The notes: a model not told the origin generated them from the sequence alone. Positions 1-7,330 are shown, counted from the stretch's first letter. The stretch is DNA of 9,427 nt from an uncultured Actinomycetes bacterium (GCA_900313875.1 OMSY01000142.1:1-9427), one strand, 5' to 3'. A program made the numbers and translations.

Positions 1-746
1 ACCGTGCACCAGTTGAAGCCGGAGAGGTCGGTGCGCTCCTTGATGCCACGGTCGTTCGCGCCGGTCTGCGAGAGGACCGTCTCATGGATGATCCGTCCGG
101 CAACCGCGGATTCCGCGACGATGGGGGCCGTCCATGAGTTCTCACCGGGGATGAGCGTGTAGAAGCCGTTCGTCGCACTGCTTCCCTCCACCCCATCACA
201 ATGCAGGCGGATGAACAGGTCCGCATGGTTGTCATTGGCGATGGCCGCTCGCTCCGAGTTGGAGATGTCGATGTCCTCGGTGTCGCGCACCAGGATGACA
301 TGGACCCCACGTGCCTCGAGCTCCTCCCTGAGCTTGAGGGCGACCTGAAGGTTGACGACGCTCTCCCTCACGCCTGTCGAGACACCTGCCGTCCCGTCGC
401 TGACCTTCGCCTTGGTCTCGCTCGCGCCCGGGCCGACCGGCTCCTGGCTCGAGTTGCCATGGGACTGATGCCCGGCATCGATGACGACCGTGCCGACCGC
501 GGCACCCTGGTCCGAGGCAGGCGCTGTCGTGGACTCGGCAGGGGCCTCCTCAGGAGGTTGCGTCGGCTCCGGGGTGTCCTGTTGCGGCTGCGCCGGGGTA
601 TCCTGCGGCTTGGTACCCGTGTCGTTGAGGGTCTGCTGCGAGAAGGTCTGGCTGTGTCCAGCCTCGCTTCTCCCACATGCTGCGAGGCAACCCACGCAGA
701 GAACCGCGACCAACCCCATGACGACCATACGGGCGATGTGCTTCAT
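1..746 (-). CDS. N-acetylmuramoyl-L-alanine amidase, lipoprotein (partial, 3' end off window)
   Basis: This is a cell-wall hydrolase of the Amidase_3 (AmiC/CwlM-like) zinc family, which cuts the bond between N-acetylmuramic acid and L-alanine of peptidoglycan. The 248 codons in the window show a lipoprotein signal peptide (residues 1-24: MKHIAR, a hydrophobic core, lipobox LAAC with C24 as the lipidated cysteine). A Pro/Thr/Gln-rich linker follows (about 44-84), then the catalytic domain from VVIDAGH. The zinc ligands fit H93 (in DAGHQSHG), E128 (in VRESVVNLQ) and H182 (in DLFIRLHCDG); GIKERTDLSGFNW (234-246) is also typical. The catalytic glutamate lies further on, beyond the window edge. 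The ATG at 746 has GGAAG a few bases upstream. The product is probably tethered to the outer face of the membrane. It follows hisI by 85 nt on the same strand and may be read from its own promoter or by read-through; it has no link to histidine synthesis. Confidence 0.92.
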   Translation of the reverse strand, partial: MKHIARMVVMGLVAVLCVGCLAACGRSEAGHSQTFSQQTLNDTGTKPQDTPAQPQQDTPEPTQPPEEAPAESTTAPASDQGAAVGTVVIDAGHQSHGNSSQEPVGPGASETKAKVSDGTAGVSTGVRESVVNLQVALKLREELEARGVHVILVRDTEDIDISNSERAAIANDNHADLFIRLHCDGVEGSSATNGFYTLIPGENSWTAPIVAESAVAGRIIHETVLSQTGANDRGIKERTDLSGFNWCT

Positions 747-831
747 CGTCTTCCCTTCATCCTGTATCCCTTGTCCGCACAGAGGAGGCAAGCTCCCGTC
801 AGATAGCTTACCTCATGGAGCGGGATGAGCG
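747..831. other. intergenic region hisI-amidase
   Basis: This 85-nt gap holds the 10-bp stem-loop at 785-814 and the amidase SD (GGAAG). A weak promoter-like pair for the amidase (TTGCCT, 17 nt, GATACA on the minus strand) can be drawn, but it matches consensus poorly and partly overlaps the stem. Confidence 0.4.
785..814 (-). terminator. stem-loop after hisI, possible weak terminator
   Basis: On the minus strand, GAGGTAAGCT and AGCTTGCCTC form a 10-bp stem (one G-U pair) around a 10-nt loop, starting 17 nt after the hisI stop codon. The bases that follow are CTCTGTGCGG, so there is no proper U-run and it is not a textbook intrinsic terminator. Its place between the last his gene and the amidase suggests it ends the operon, slows read-through or protects the 3' end of the mRNA. 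Confidence 0.45.
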
Positions 832-1146
832 TCAGAGCGAGCGGAAGAAGCAGCTGCGGTTGCCCGTATGGCAGGCGGGACCGGGAGAATCGACCTTCGC
901 GAGCAGGCAGTCGGCATCGCAATCGTAGAGGAGTTCCCTCAGCTGCTGGACATTGCCACTGGTCGCGCCCTTGTTCCACAGCTCCGAACGGGACCGCGAC
1001 CAGAACCAGGTCGTTCCGGTCTCCTGCGTGAGCCTGATGGACTCGGCGTTCATCCAGGCCATCATGAGGACCTCGCCCGTATCATGTTGCTGCACGATGC
1101 AGGGGATGAGCCCCCTGTCATCGAATGCGAGTTCGTCGATGCGCAT
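832..1146 (-). CDS. hisI: phosphoribosyl-AMP cyclohydrolase HisI
   Basis: HisI hydrolyses the adenine ring of 1-(5-phosphoribosyl)-AMP to give ProFAR (third step of histidine synthesis, cytoplasm). The family signatures [26 protein letters not shown] and ACHTGNRSC are present. The DCDAD motif supplies metal-binding aspartates, and three cysteines (in DCDAD, ACHTG and NRSCF) have the 16- and 7-residue spacing of the zinc ligands of this family. Taking the ATG at 1146, the protein is 104 aa ([13 protein letters not shown]), with GGAG five bases upstream. An in-frame ATG at 1167 would add seven residues (111 aa), but its best SD (GGGAGG) sits about 15 nt away. The protein ends right after the cyclohydrolase domain, so there is no fused HisE pyrophosphatase. 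It is the last his gene, 51 nt after the hisF stop (30 nt if the longer start is used). Confidence 0.95.
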   Translation of the reverse strand: MRIDELAFDDRGLIPCIVQQHDTGEVLMMAWMNAESIRLTQETGTTWFWSRSRSELWNKGATSGNVQQLRELLYDCDADCLLAKVDSPGPACHTGNRSCFFRSL

Positions 1147-1151
1147 CCTTG

Positions 1152-1155
1152 CTCC
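1152..1155 (-). promoter_or_regulatory. ribosome binding site favouring the inner hisI start
   Basis: GGAG lies five bases before the ATG at 1146. The alternative ATG at 1167 has only a run of G touching it and a distant GGGAGG, so the inner start is preferred. The choice changes the protein by seven residues and does not touch the conserved domain. Confidence 0.5.
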
Positions 1156-1197
1156 ATCCTGCCGCATCCCCCACGGAACCGACCTCCCGTCTCGTCA

Positions 1198-1962
1198 TCA
1201 GAGCCTGACGGGGATTCCCTGGGAACGCATGTATTCCTTGACCTCCCTGATCGACAGTTCACCGAAATGGAACACGCTCGCGGCGAGCACGGCATCGGCC
1301 TCGCCGTCGATGATGCCCTCGGCGAAATGCTCGATCTTGCCGACGCCACCGCTGGCGATGACGGGGATGTCCACCGCACGCGCCACGGCACGTGTGAGCG
1401 GGATGTCGAACCCCTCCTTGCTGCCGTCACGGTCCATCGAGGTGAGGAGTATCTCACCGGCACCATGTTGCGCGGCGCTCCTGGCCCAGTCGATGACGTC
1501 TATACCGGTGTCCTCGCGCCCTCCGGCGATGTAGACGGTCCACTTGTCACCGGCACCCTCGACATGCTTTGCATCGATGGCGCAGATGATCGCCTGCGAG
1601 CCGAACGCCTGCGCGGCGACGGTGATGAGGTTGGGGTCCTTGACCGCCGCGGAGTTGATCGAGACCTTGTCCGCTCCCGCTGCGATCATCTCCCGGATAT
1701 CCGCGATGGTCCTGAACCCACCACCGACCGTATAGGGGATATGGACCTCCTCGCTTGCACGGGCAGCCATGTCGATGACCGTCTTGCGCTTCTCGTGCGT
1801 CGCGGTGATGTCGAGGAAGACGACCTCATCGGCCCCCTCGCGGTCGTAGATGTTGGCAAGCTCGACCGGGTCGCCCGCATCACGCAGGTTGACGAAGTTG
1901 ACGCCCTTGACAACCCTCCCGTCCTTGACGTCGAGACAGGGGATGACGCGTTTGGTGAGCAT
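1198..1962 (-). CDS. hisF: imidazole glycerol phosphate synthase cyclase subunit HisF
   Basis: HisF is the TIM-barrel cyclase half of imidazole glycerol phosphate synthase. It takes ammonia released by HisH and converts PRFAR to imidazole glycerol phosphate and AICAR. At 254 aa it is full length for the family. Catalytic D11 ([14 protein letters not shown]) and D130 ([10 protein letters not shown]) sit at the expected positions. Phosphate-binding segments are also visible (TVGGGFRTI at about 78-86, [11 protein letters not shown] at 97-107, VIASGGVGK in the last quarter). The ATG at 1962 is preceded by GAGGAGGAGCT, a very strong SD. It is separated from hisA by a 133-nt structured gap, unusual in this compact operon, and its partner hisH lies two genes upstream. 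Confidence 0.98.
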   Translation of the reverse strand: MLTKRVIPCLDVKDGRVVKGVNFVNLRDAGDPVELANIYDREGADEVVFLDITATHEKRKTVIDMAARASEEVHIPYTVGGGFRTIADIREMIAAGADKVSINSAAVKDPNLITVAAQAFGSQAIICAIDAKHVEGAGDKWTVYIAGGREDTGIDVIDWARSAAQHGAGEILLTSMDRDGSKEGFDIPLTRAVARAVDIPVIASGGVGKIEHFAEGIIDGEADAVLAASVFHFGELSIREVKEYMRSQGIPVRL

Positions 1963-2095
1963 AGCTCCTCCTCATGTTCCCGGTGCGGCGCACACGACCG
2001 CACCATACCGGCCTCCTGAACCATATGATGACGCGGTGGCCCAGCATCGGCTGGAGCAGGAACCGATGCCCGTCCCAGCCATGTCCCCGTCACCG
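1963..2095 (-). other. structured intercistronic gap hisA-hisF
   Basis: This 133-nt gap carries two inverted repeats. One is at 2044-2069 (arms GCATCGG and CCGATGC, 12-nt loop), shortly after the hisA stop. The other is at 1982-2004 (arms GGTGCGG and CCGCACC, 9-nt loop), just before the hisF SD. Between them is AGGAGG followed after five bases by an ATG at 2006, whose reading frame runs out of frame into hisF. I see no U-run after either stem and no convincing promoter. It may be an RNA element that sets the stability or translation of the hisF-hisI part of the message. Confidence 0.5.
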
Positions 2096-2821
2096 CTACC
2101 TGATCGTCACCAAGGCCGCCAGGGCCTCGGAGACCGAGAACGCACCCTCGTAGAGCGCGCGCCCCGTGATGGCACCCGCCACCTGACCGGTCCCGGCAAG
2201 CGCCCGCAGGTCATCGAGGGTGGCGATGCCACCGGAAGCGGAGACGTTCATGCCGGTCTCCTGCGCGAAAGAGGCATAGGCCTCGGCATCGACTCCCGTC
2301 TGCATGCCATCGCGGGCGATATCGGTGTACACCACCTCGGTGATGCCGAGGTCGCGATAATGCAGGGCGAGCTCCACGGCGGTGAGCTCGGAGACCTCGA
2401 GCCAGCCCTCGGTGGCCACCTTCCCCCCACGGGCATCGATGCCGGCAACGATATGGGTGCCATGGGCAGCGATGGCCTCCTCGGCGAACGCCGGGTCCTT
2501 GACGAGCGCGGTCCCGAGCACGATGCGCTCCACACCGGCACCCCGGTAGGCATCCACGCTCTCCATCGTGCGGATACCGCCACCGACCTCGACCCGCATG
2601 CTGCAGTCGCGCACGATGCGCTCGATGACGGCGGCGTTGACCGGCTTGCCCTCGCGGGCACCGTCGAGGTCGACGACATGGACCCAGGCAGCACCCTCCG
2701 CGGCGAAGGACCGCGCCTGGACGACGGGGTCGTCCTCGTAGATGGTGACGCGGTCGTAGCTGCCCTGCGTGAGACGCACGACCTTGCCATCAAGGATATC
2801 GATTGCCGGATACAGTATCAT
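2096..2821 (-). CDS. hisA: ProFAR isomerase HisA
   Basis: HisA is the TIM-barrel phosphoribosylformimino-5-aminoimidazole carboxamide ribotide isomerase, converting ProFAR to PRFAR by an Amadori rearrangement. The protein is 241 aa with D8 (YPAIDILDGKVVRL) and D129 (VAGIDARGGKV) as the acid/base pair, T166-D167 in the VVYTDIARDG segment, and GGGIRT and ITGRALYEGAF as phosphate-binding loops. The VEVGGGIR and ATEGW segments resemble true HisA rather than the dual-function PriA (HisA/TrpF) of many actinomycetes, which usually has SGGIR and a RGW motif. The start is the ATG at 2821, where MILYPAIDIL aligns with the family N-terminus and GGGGGAG lies just upstream. A longer in-frame extension to 2887 would overlap hisH and is not supported. 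It lies 14 nt after hisH. Confidence 0.97.
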   Translation of the reverse strand: MILYPAIDILDGKVVRLTQGSYDRVTIYEDDPVVQARSFAAEGAAWVHVVDLDGAREGKPVNAAVIERIVRDCSMRVEVGGGIRTMESVDAYRGAGVERIVLGTALVKDPAFAEEAIAAHGTHIVAGIDARGGKVATEGWLEVSELTAVELALHYRDLGITEVVYTDIARDGMQTGVDAEAYASFAQETGMNVSASGGIATLDDLRALAGTGQVAGAITGRALYEGAFSVSEALAALVTIR

Positions 2822-2835
2822 TGCTCCCCCATCCT

Positions 2836-3489
2836 TCAGTGGCCGTAGACCAGGCTTCCGAAGTTCTTCAGCACCTGCAGCCCCCACGTCGATGATTTCT
2901 CGGGATGGAACTGCGTACCGAAGATGTTACCCTTGCGCACGACCGAGGGAAAGCACTCGGCGTGCTCGGAGACGGCGGAGACATCCGCCTCATCCTCGCA
3001 GACGGAACGATATGAGTGCGTGAAATAGAAGAAGGTGTCCTGCGGCACGCCGGCGAACAGCGGGTTGTCATCACCGGGAAGGAACCTGACCGAGTTCCAA
3101 CCGACATGCGGCACCTTGACCTTCGTGCCGTCCTGACGGACATCCGCCATCCGGACGCAGTGCCCCCTCATGAAGCCGAGCCCCTCCGCCCACTGGCCGG
3201 CGGGCATGCCCTCGTCGCCGCGCTCCATGATGAGCTGCATGCCGAGGCAGATCCCGAGGAACGGCACCCCGTCATCGGCCACACGCGTGCGTATGGCCTG
3301 CATCTGCCCCGTGGCAAGCATCGTCGCGGACGCATCCGCGAAGGCGCCGACGCCGGGAAGGATGATGCCGTCGGCCATGACGATGACCTTGGGGTCATCG
3401 GTGATGACCGCGTCATACCCCACGCTCTGCATGCCCCGGCAGCAGCTCATGAGGTTGCCCTTGGCATAATCGACGATCGCGATGGCCAC
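2836..3489 (-). CDS. hisH: imidazole glycerol phosphate synthase glutaminase subunit HisH
   Basis: HisH is the class I glutamine amidotransferase half of imidazole glycerol phosphate synthase; it hydrolyses glutamine and passes ammonia to HisF. It is 217 aa, with the oxyanion-strand motif LPGVGAF (44-50), nucleophile C81 in GICLGMQL, the VPHVGWN segment (126-132), and H195 and E197 in GTQFHPEKS completing the triad. The start is GTG at 3489 (GTG GCC ATC GCG ATC GTC), lying directly after the hisB TAG stop with no gap. A purine-rich AAGGGGG at the end of hisB probably serves as its ribosome binding site, so translation is likely coupled to hisB. The unusual start codon may tune HisH to the level of HisF. 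Confidence 0.97.
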   Translation of the reverse strand: MAIAIVDYAKGNLMSCCRGMQSVGYDAVITDDPKVIVMADGIILPGVGAFADASATMLATGQMQAIRTRVADDGVPFLGICLGMQLIMERGDEGMPAGQWAEGLGFMRGHCVRMADVRQDGTKVKVPHVGWNSVRFLPGDDNPLFAGVPQDTFFYFTHSYRSVCEDEADVSAVSEHAECFPSVVRKGNIFGTQFHPEKSSTWGLQVLKNFGSLVYGH

Positions 3490-4077
3490 CTAGATCGCCC
3501 CCTTGGTGGAGGGGATGCGCCCCTCGCAACGCGGGTCCATCGAGACGGCGGCCGCCAAGGCACGGGCGACGGCCTTGAAACACGCCTCCACGATATGGTG
3601 CGCGTTCTCACCGGCAAGCAGACGCACATGGAGCGTGATGCCCGCATTCGCGGCGAAGGCGATGAAGAACTCCTTGGCCAAGCCGACGTCGAACGTGCCG
3701 AGCATGCATGAAGGCAACGGCACGTCCCAGTGCAGCTGCCCCCTGCCGGAGATATCGACGGCTGCAAGCACGAGCGCCTCGTCCATGGGCAACGTCATGC
3801 TGCCGAAGCGCGTGATGCCCGCACGGTCGCCAAGCGCCTCCCGAAGCGCCGCACCGAGCACGATGCCGGTATCCTCGACCGTGTGATGCGCATCGACCTT
3901 GAGGTCGCCGCATGCCCGCACGCGCAGGTCGAACAGCCCATGGCGCCCGAACGCATCGAGCATGTGGTCGAAGAACCCCACACCGGTCTCGACGTCGGCA
4001 CTGCCGCTCCCCTCGAGTCCAAGCGTGACCGTGATGTCGGTCTCCTTGGTCGTGCGCTGTACCGTGGCCTCGCGCAT
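3490..4077 (-). CDS. hisB: imidazoleglycerol-phosphate dehydratase HisB (monofunctional)
   Basis: HisB dehydrates imidazole glycerol phosphate to imidazole acetol phosphate, usually as a 24-subunit manganese enzyme. The 195-aa protein holds only the dehydratase domain: GVGFFDHMLDAFGRHG (32-47), DAHHTVEDTGIVLG (62-75) and GENAHHIVEACFKA (156-169), whose His/Glu pairs bind metal, plus the C-terminal RIPSTKG. There is no N-terminal histidinol-phosphatase domain as in enterobacterial HisB. The ATG at 4077 is fixed by an in-frame TGA a few codons upstream, with AAGGGG about seven bases before it. It follows hisC after a 108-nt gap and abuts hisH. Confidence 0.97.
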   Translation of the reverse strand: MREATVQRTTKETDITVTLGLEGSGSADVETGVGFFDHMLDAFGRHGLFDLRVRACGDLKVDAHHTVEDTGIVLGAALREALGDRAGITRFGSMTLPMDEALVLAAVDISGRGQLHWDVPLPSCMLGTFDVGLAKEFFIAFAANAGITLHVRLLAGENAHHIVEACFKAVARALAAAVSMDPRCEGRIPSTKGAI

Positions 4078-4185
4078 ATCCGTTCCCCTTCCCTCTCACC
4101 ATCCGATGATGGACCATCCTCGGACCGGGTCGATGCAGCCCTGTCGAACACGCTGCATGCCCCTTGTTGCATTTCCTCCAGACCA
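4078..4185 (-). other. structured intercistronic gap hisC-hisB
   Basis: This 108-nt gap contains a 7-bp inverted repeat at 4133-4158 (arms ATGCAGC and GCTGCAT, 12-nt loop). A smaller one lies at 4099-4112 (CCATC and GATGG, 4-nt loop), and a 6-bp dyad at 4181-4199 (GACCAT and ATGGTC) spans the hisC stop codon. It also carries TGGAGGAA directly before an ATG at 4172, whose frame enters hisB out of register. No U-run or clear promoter is visible. It may be an mRNA processing, stability or translation-control element. Confidence 0.45.
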
Positions 4186-5277
4186 TCATCCGGATGGTCG
4201 GACAGCCTGCGTCCCGAGCACCTTCTCCAGTGCCGACAGGAACGCCGCGTTCTCCTCCTCGGTACCGACCGTGACCCTCAGGCAGTCGGAGAGGCCGGCA
4301 CTCGATGAGAAATCCCGTACGAGCACCGAATGCCCCTCATAGAGCTCCTGCCAGACCCCGTGTGCGTTCGCGACGCGGATGAGCAGGAAGTTCGCGGCGC
4401 TCGGCCACACCTCGACACCCTCCATGTCCTGCAGCCGCCTGAACAGCTCCTCCCGACGGGCCACCGTCCCGGCGACACGCTCGTGCACGACCGTGTCCCT
4501 GTCCTCGAGGACGCAGGACGCGATGAGCTGCGACACCGCATCGACCGAGTACGGCTGCCTGACCTTCGTGAACTCGTCGATGACCTTCCTCGAACCGAGC
4601 AGATAGCCCACGCGCACGCCCGCCAGCGAGAACGCCTTGGAGAACGTGCGCAGGATGAGGAGGTTCTCATGTTCCGCAAGCAGGGAAACGAGCGAGGCGT
4701 CGGCGAACTCGATGTAGGCCTCGTCGAGGAGGATGAGGGCATCGCTTGCCTCGAGCAGGCGCCTGCACCCGACCTCGGAGATGAGGTTGCCTGTGGGATT
4801 GTTGGGACTCGTCAGGACCACCAGGTCGATGTCCCCCTCGGATAGGCGGGCGACGACGGCGTCGACATCCACGGAGAAGTCGTCGAGCCGCGGGATGTCG
4901 ACGATTCCAGTACCCGTCAGATGCGCGTTGTAAGCGTAGACGGAGAACGTCGGCGGCAGGTTGATGAACGTGCGACCCGGGCCACCATAGGCCAGGAAGA
5001 CGTCGAAGAGCAGCTCATCGCCACCGTTCCCCACGAGCACGTTCCCACGCTCGAGACCGCAGGACGCCGCGATCCCATCACGAAGTCCGTTGGCAAGCGG
5101 GTCCGGGTAGCGGTTGAAGGCAAGCTCTCCCAACCGGGCCTCGACCCGCTCGCGTGTCTCCGGGGCGATGTCGAACGGACTCTCGTTGGCCGAGAGCATG
5201 ACCTCCGCCGGAAGGTACTTGGGGTCGTAGGGCTCGAGTCCCGACAGGCGCTCGTTGCTGTCCCGCACCGAGCCCAT
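4186..5277 (-). CDS. hisC: histidinol-phosphate aminotransferase HisC
   Basis: HisC is a fold-type I PLP aminotransferase that converts imidazole acetol phosphate and glutamate to histidinol phosphate and 2-oxoglutarate. Counting from the ATG at 5277 it is 363 aa. Landmarks are LSANESPF near the N-terminus, FNRYPDP (substrate region), LVGNGGDELL, SPNNPTG (157-163), LLDEAYIEF with D185 and Y188, and RTFSKAFSLAGVRVGY with the PLP lysine K214. The C-terminal ANFLLIR and LRVTVGTEEEN are typical. The ATG shares its A with the hisD TGA stop (TGATG), and AGGGGAG lies eight bases upstream, which implies coupled translation. A GTG at 5286 is in frame but sits on top of that SD, so it is less likely. 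Confidence 0.96.
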   Translation of the reverse strand: MGSVRDSNERLSGLEPYDPKYLPAEVMLSANESPFDIAPETRERVEARLGELAFNRYPDPLANGLRDGIAASCGLERGNVLVGNGGDELLFDVFLAYGGPGRTFINLPPTFSVYAYNAHLTGTGIVDIPRLDDFSVDVDAVVARLSEGDIDLVVLTSPNNPTGNLISEVGCRRLLEASDALILLDEAYIEFADASLVSLLAEHENLLILRTFSKAFSLAGVRVGYLLGSRKVIDEFTKVRQPYSVDAVSQLIASCVLEDRDTVVHERVAGTVARREELFRRLQDMEGVEVWPSAANFLLIRVANAHGVWQELYEGHSVLVRDFSSSAGLSDCLRVTVGTEEENAAFLSALEKVLGTQAVRPSG

Positions 5278-6626
5278 CAGCAGCACTCCCCTGCCCCGTG
5301 GTCATGGCCATGCTCCTCCATGTGCGCAAGCGCCTCCTCGATGAGCTCGAGGCGCAGCTCGACCGAACGGGCATGGGACCACAGACCCTCCTGCGTGGCG
5401 ATGGTCCTGATGGCCTCGGCATCGGACACGAGCGTCTCATAGGTGTAGTTGACCACGGAGGAACGCTTGACGAAATCATCGACCGAGAGCGGGCTCGAGA
5501 ACCGTGCCGTGCCGCTCGTGGGCAGCGTGTGGTTGGGCCCCGCCACATAATCACCCACCGGCGTGGGGGTGAAGTCGCCCAGGAAGATGGCGCCGGCATT
5601 CCTGAGTTCGCCGATGAGCGCCATGGGCTCGGGCACGTGCACCTCGAGATGCTCGGGCGCGATGGCGTTCGCGACGTCAACGGCTTCCTCGAGGTCGTCG
5701 GTCACGAAGATGAGACCCTTGGTCTCGAGCGAGGTGCGCGTGATGTCGGCACGCGGCGAATCAGGCAGGTATCCCTCGATGAGCTCCTCGATACGGTCGG
5801 CAAGCTCCTCCGTGGAACTGATGAGATAGCATATCGCCTGCGGGTCATGCTCCGCCTGGGCCATGAGGTCGATGGCGACGAACTCCGGCGTGCAGTACCG
5901 GCTCGCGAGGATGCACACCTCCGAGGGGCCGGCGATCATGTCGATGCCGACATCCCCGGAGACGAGCTTCTTGGCGGCGGCGACGAAGATGTTCCCCGGA
6001 CCGACGATCTTGTCGACACGCTCGATGGATGCGGTGCCATAGGCGAGGGCGGCGATGGCCTGTGCCCCGCCGATGGAGTAGACCTCATCCACACCTGCGA
6101 TGCGGGCGGCCACGAGCGTGGTGGCATCGATACGGCCATCGGAAGCCGGGGGGGTGGTCATGGCGATACGGTCCACACCCGCCACCTTGGCGGGAATCGC
6201 GTCCATGAGCACGGTGGACGGATAGCGGGCACGCCCGCCCGGCACATAGAGCCCGACACGCTCGATGGGAGTGACCTTGGTCCCGAGGAAAGCGCCGTCA
6301 TCGCGTGTGATGAACCATGATTGCCTGCGTTGCTGCTCGTGGAAGAGACGGATGTGCTCCGCAGCAAGCTCGAGACTCTCGACCACCTCTTCGGACACGG
6401 CGTCGAACGCCGCGTCGATCTCGTCCTCGGGAACACGGTAGTCATCGAGGTCGAGCCCGTCGAACCGCTTCGTGTACTCCCGAACCGCTTCGTCACCGCG
6501 CTTGCGGACATCGTCGATGATACGGGAGACGTTGGCTATGACCTCGGGTTCGAAGGTGCCGGCACGTTCGAGCATCCCCTCGTCGAAGGGGTTGTCGGCC
6601 GTGAGCACGATACGTTTCATCTGCAT
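5277..6626 (-). CDS. hisD: histidinol dehydrogenase HisD
   Basis: HisD is the zinc- and NAD-dependent enzyme that oxidises L-histidinol through histidinal to L-histidine, the last two steps. It is 449 aa. Zinc ligands are seen as Q257 and H260 (LMAQAEHDP), D359 ([13 protein letters not shown]) and H418 ([10 protein letters not shown]); the catalytic pair is E325-H326 (IAPEHLEVH). [17 protein letters not shown] (125-141) and VDKIVGPGN are family signatures. An unusual C-terminal tail, [15 protein letters not shown] (435-449), is rich in His and ends in two Cys; it lies beyond the conserved core and could bind metal. The ATG at 6626 has AAGGAGG five bases upstream. It starts 11 nt after hisG and its stop overlaps the hisC start by one base. 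Confidence 0.98.
   Translation of the reverse strand: MQMKRIVLTADNPFDEGMLERAGTFEPEVIANVSRIIDDVRKRGDEAVREYTKRFDGLDLDDYRVPEDEIDAAFDAVSEEVVESLELAAEHIRLFHEQQRRQSWFITRDDGAFLGTKVTPIERVGLYVPGGRARYPSTVLMDAIPAKVAGVDRIAMTTPPASDGRIDATTLVAARIAGVDEVYSIGGAQAIAALAYGTASIERVDKIVGPGNIFVAAAKKLVSGDVGIDMIAGPSEVCILASRYCTPEFVAIDLMAQAEHDPQAICYLISSTEELADRIEELIEGYLPDSPRADITRTSLETKGLIFVTDDLEEAVDVANAIAPEHLEVHVPEPMALIGELRNAGAIFLGDFTPTPVGDYVAGPNHTLPTSGTARFSSPLSVDDFVKRSSVVNYTYETLVSDAEAIRTIATQEGLWSHARSVELRLELIEEALAHMEEHGHDHGAGECC
5286..5292 (-). promoter_or_regulatory. ribosome binding site that selects the hisC ATG
   Basis: AGGGGAG lies inside the last codons of hisD, eight bases before the ATG at 5277. The alternative GTG start at 5286 would begin within this site, so the SD points to the ATG in the TGATG overlap. 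Confidence 0.6.
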
Positions 6627-6637
6627 TGGTGCCTCCT

Positions 6638-7330
6638 TCAGGACTTGGTCGGGTTGGCCGAGCCGGCGATGGGAGCCGACGGGGTCTTGTCCGCAGCGAT
6701 GCCCCTGAGCGTGTCGGCAAGCTCGCGGACACGCCGATCGATGCGCAGCGATGCGGGATTGGCGATGAAGCGTGCAGTGGATTCCATGACGTCCGAGACG
6801 ATATGCAGGTTGTTCTCACGCAACGTACGTCCCGTTGCCGTGATGTCGACGATCCGGTCGGCCATGCCGATGAGGGGGGCCAGCTCGACGTTGCCGTTGA
6901 TCTTGATGATCTCGACCTGCATGCCGATGGAGTCATGATAGGCCTTTGTGATACGCGGGTACTTGGTGGCGACACGCAAGGTGCCGAGGCTGCGGTAGCT
7001 CGCCTCGACGCGCTCCGCCGCCTGCTCGGGTTCTGCCACCACGAAACGGCAACCCCCGAACTTGAGGTCGACGAGCTCGATGACCTCGAGTCCAGCCTCG
7101 ACGATGGTGTCATGTCCCGAGATGGCGCAATCGGCACCGCCATAGGCGGTGAACGTCGGCGCATCGGTGGCACGCACGATGATGAACTCCACGTCACCGT
7201 TGCGGATCCTCAGATGCCGCCCGGGATCGTCGAGTCCCGTCACGTCGAGTCCCGCCTGTCCCAGAAGGTCGACCGATTCGGGGAACAGCGAACCCTTGGG
7301 CACGGCGACACGCAACACCCTCTCACTCAT
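6638..7330 (-). CDS. hisG: ATP phosphoribosyltransferase catalytic subunit HisG (short form)
   Basis: HisG catalyses the first committed step, joining ATP and PRPP to form phosphoribosyl-ATP. The 230-aa protein is the short form: it starts with LRVAVPKGSLF (6-16), has INGNVELAPLIGMADRIVDI (144-163) and the PRPP-binding TGRTLREN (166-173), and lacks the C-terminal ACT-like histidine-binding domain of long HisG (about 280-300 aa). Short HisG needs HisZ for activity and for feedback by histidine, which fits the hisZ gene directly upstream. The last 20 or so residues (from GIAADKTP) are a Pro/Ser/Ala-rich tail with no known motif. The ATG at 7330 lies inside the 3' end of hisZ (8-bp overlap) with GGGGAGG upstream, so the two subunits are probably made in step. 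Confidence 0.97.
   Translation of the reverse strand: MSERVLRVAVPKGSLFPESVDLLGQAGLDVTGLDDPGRHLRIRNGDVEFIIVRATDAPTFTAYGGADCAISGHDTIVEAGLEVIELVDLKFGGCRFVVAEPEQAAERVEASYRSLGTLRVATKYPRITKAYHDSIGMQVEIIKINGNVELAPLIGMADRIVDITATGRTLRENNLHIVSDVMESTARFIANPASLRIDRRVRELADTLRGIAADKTPSAPIAGSANPTKS

Noticed and set aside
868..2019. Long open frame of 383 codons on the plus strand opposite hisI and hisF
   Set aside because: It lies antisense to two intact, motif-bearing genes, matches no family I know, and is rich in Asp/Arg/Gly as expected of the reverse complement of GC-rich coding DNA.
1850..2848. Open frame of 332 codons on the plus strand opposite hisA
   Set aside because: It spans the hisA-hisF gap antisense, but its composition is that of a shadow frame and no motif is seen.
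2822..2887. N-terminal extension of HisA to an upstream in-frame start
   Set aside because: It would overlap the 3' end of hisH, and MILYPAIDILDGK at 2821 is the normal HisA N-terminus with its own SD.
5298..6320. Open frame of 340 codons on the plus strand opposite hisD
   Set aside because: It is a mirror of the hisD codon bias; no recognisable domain and no supporting context.
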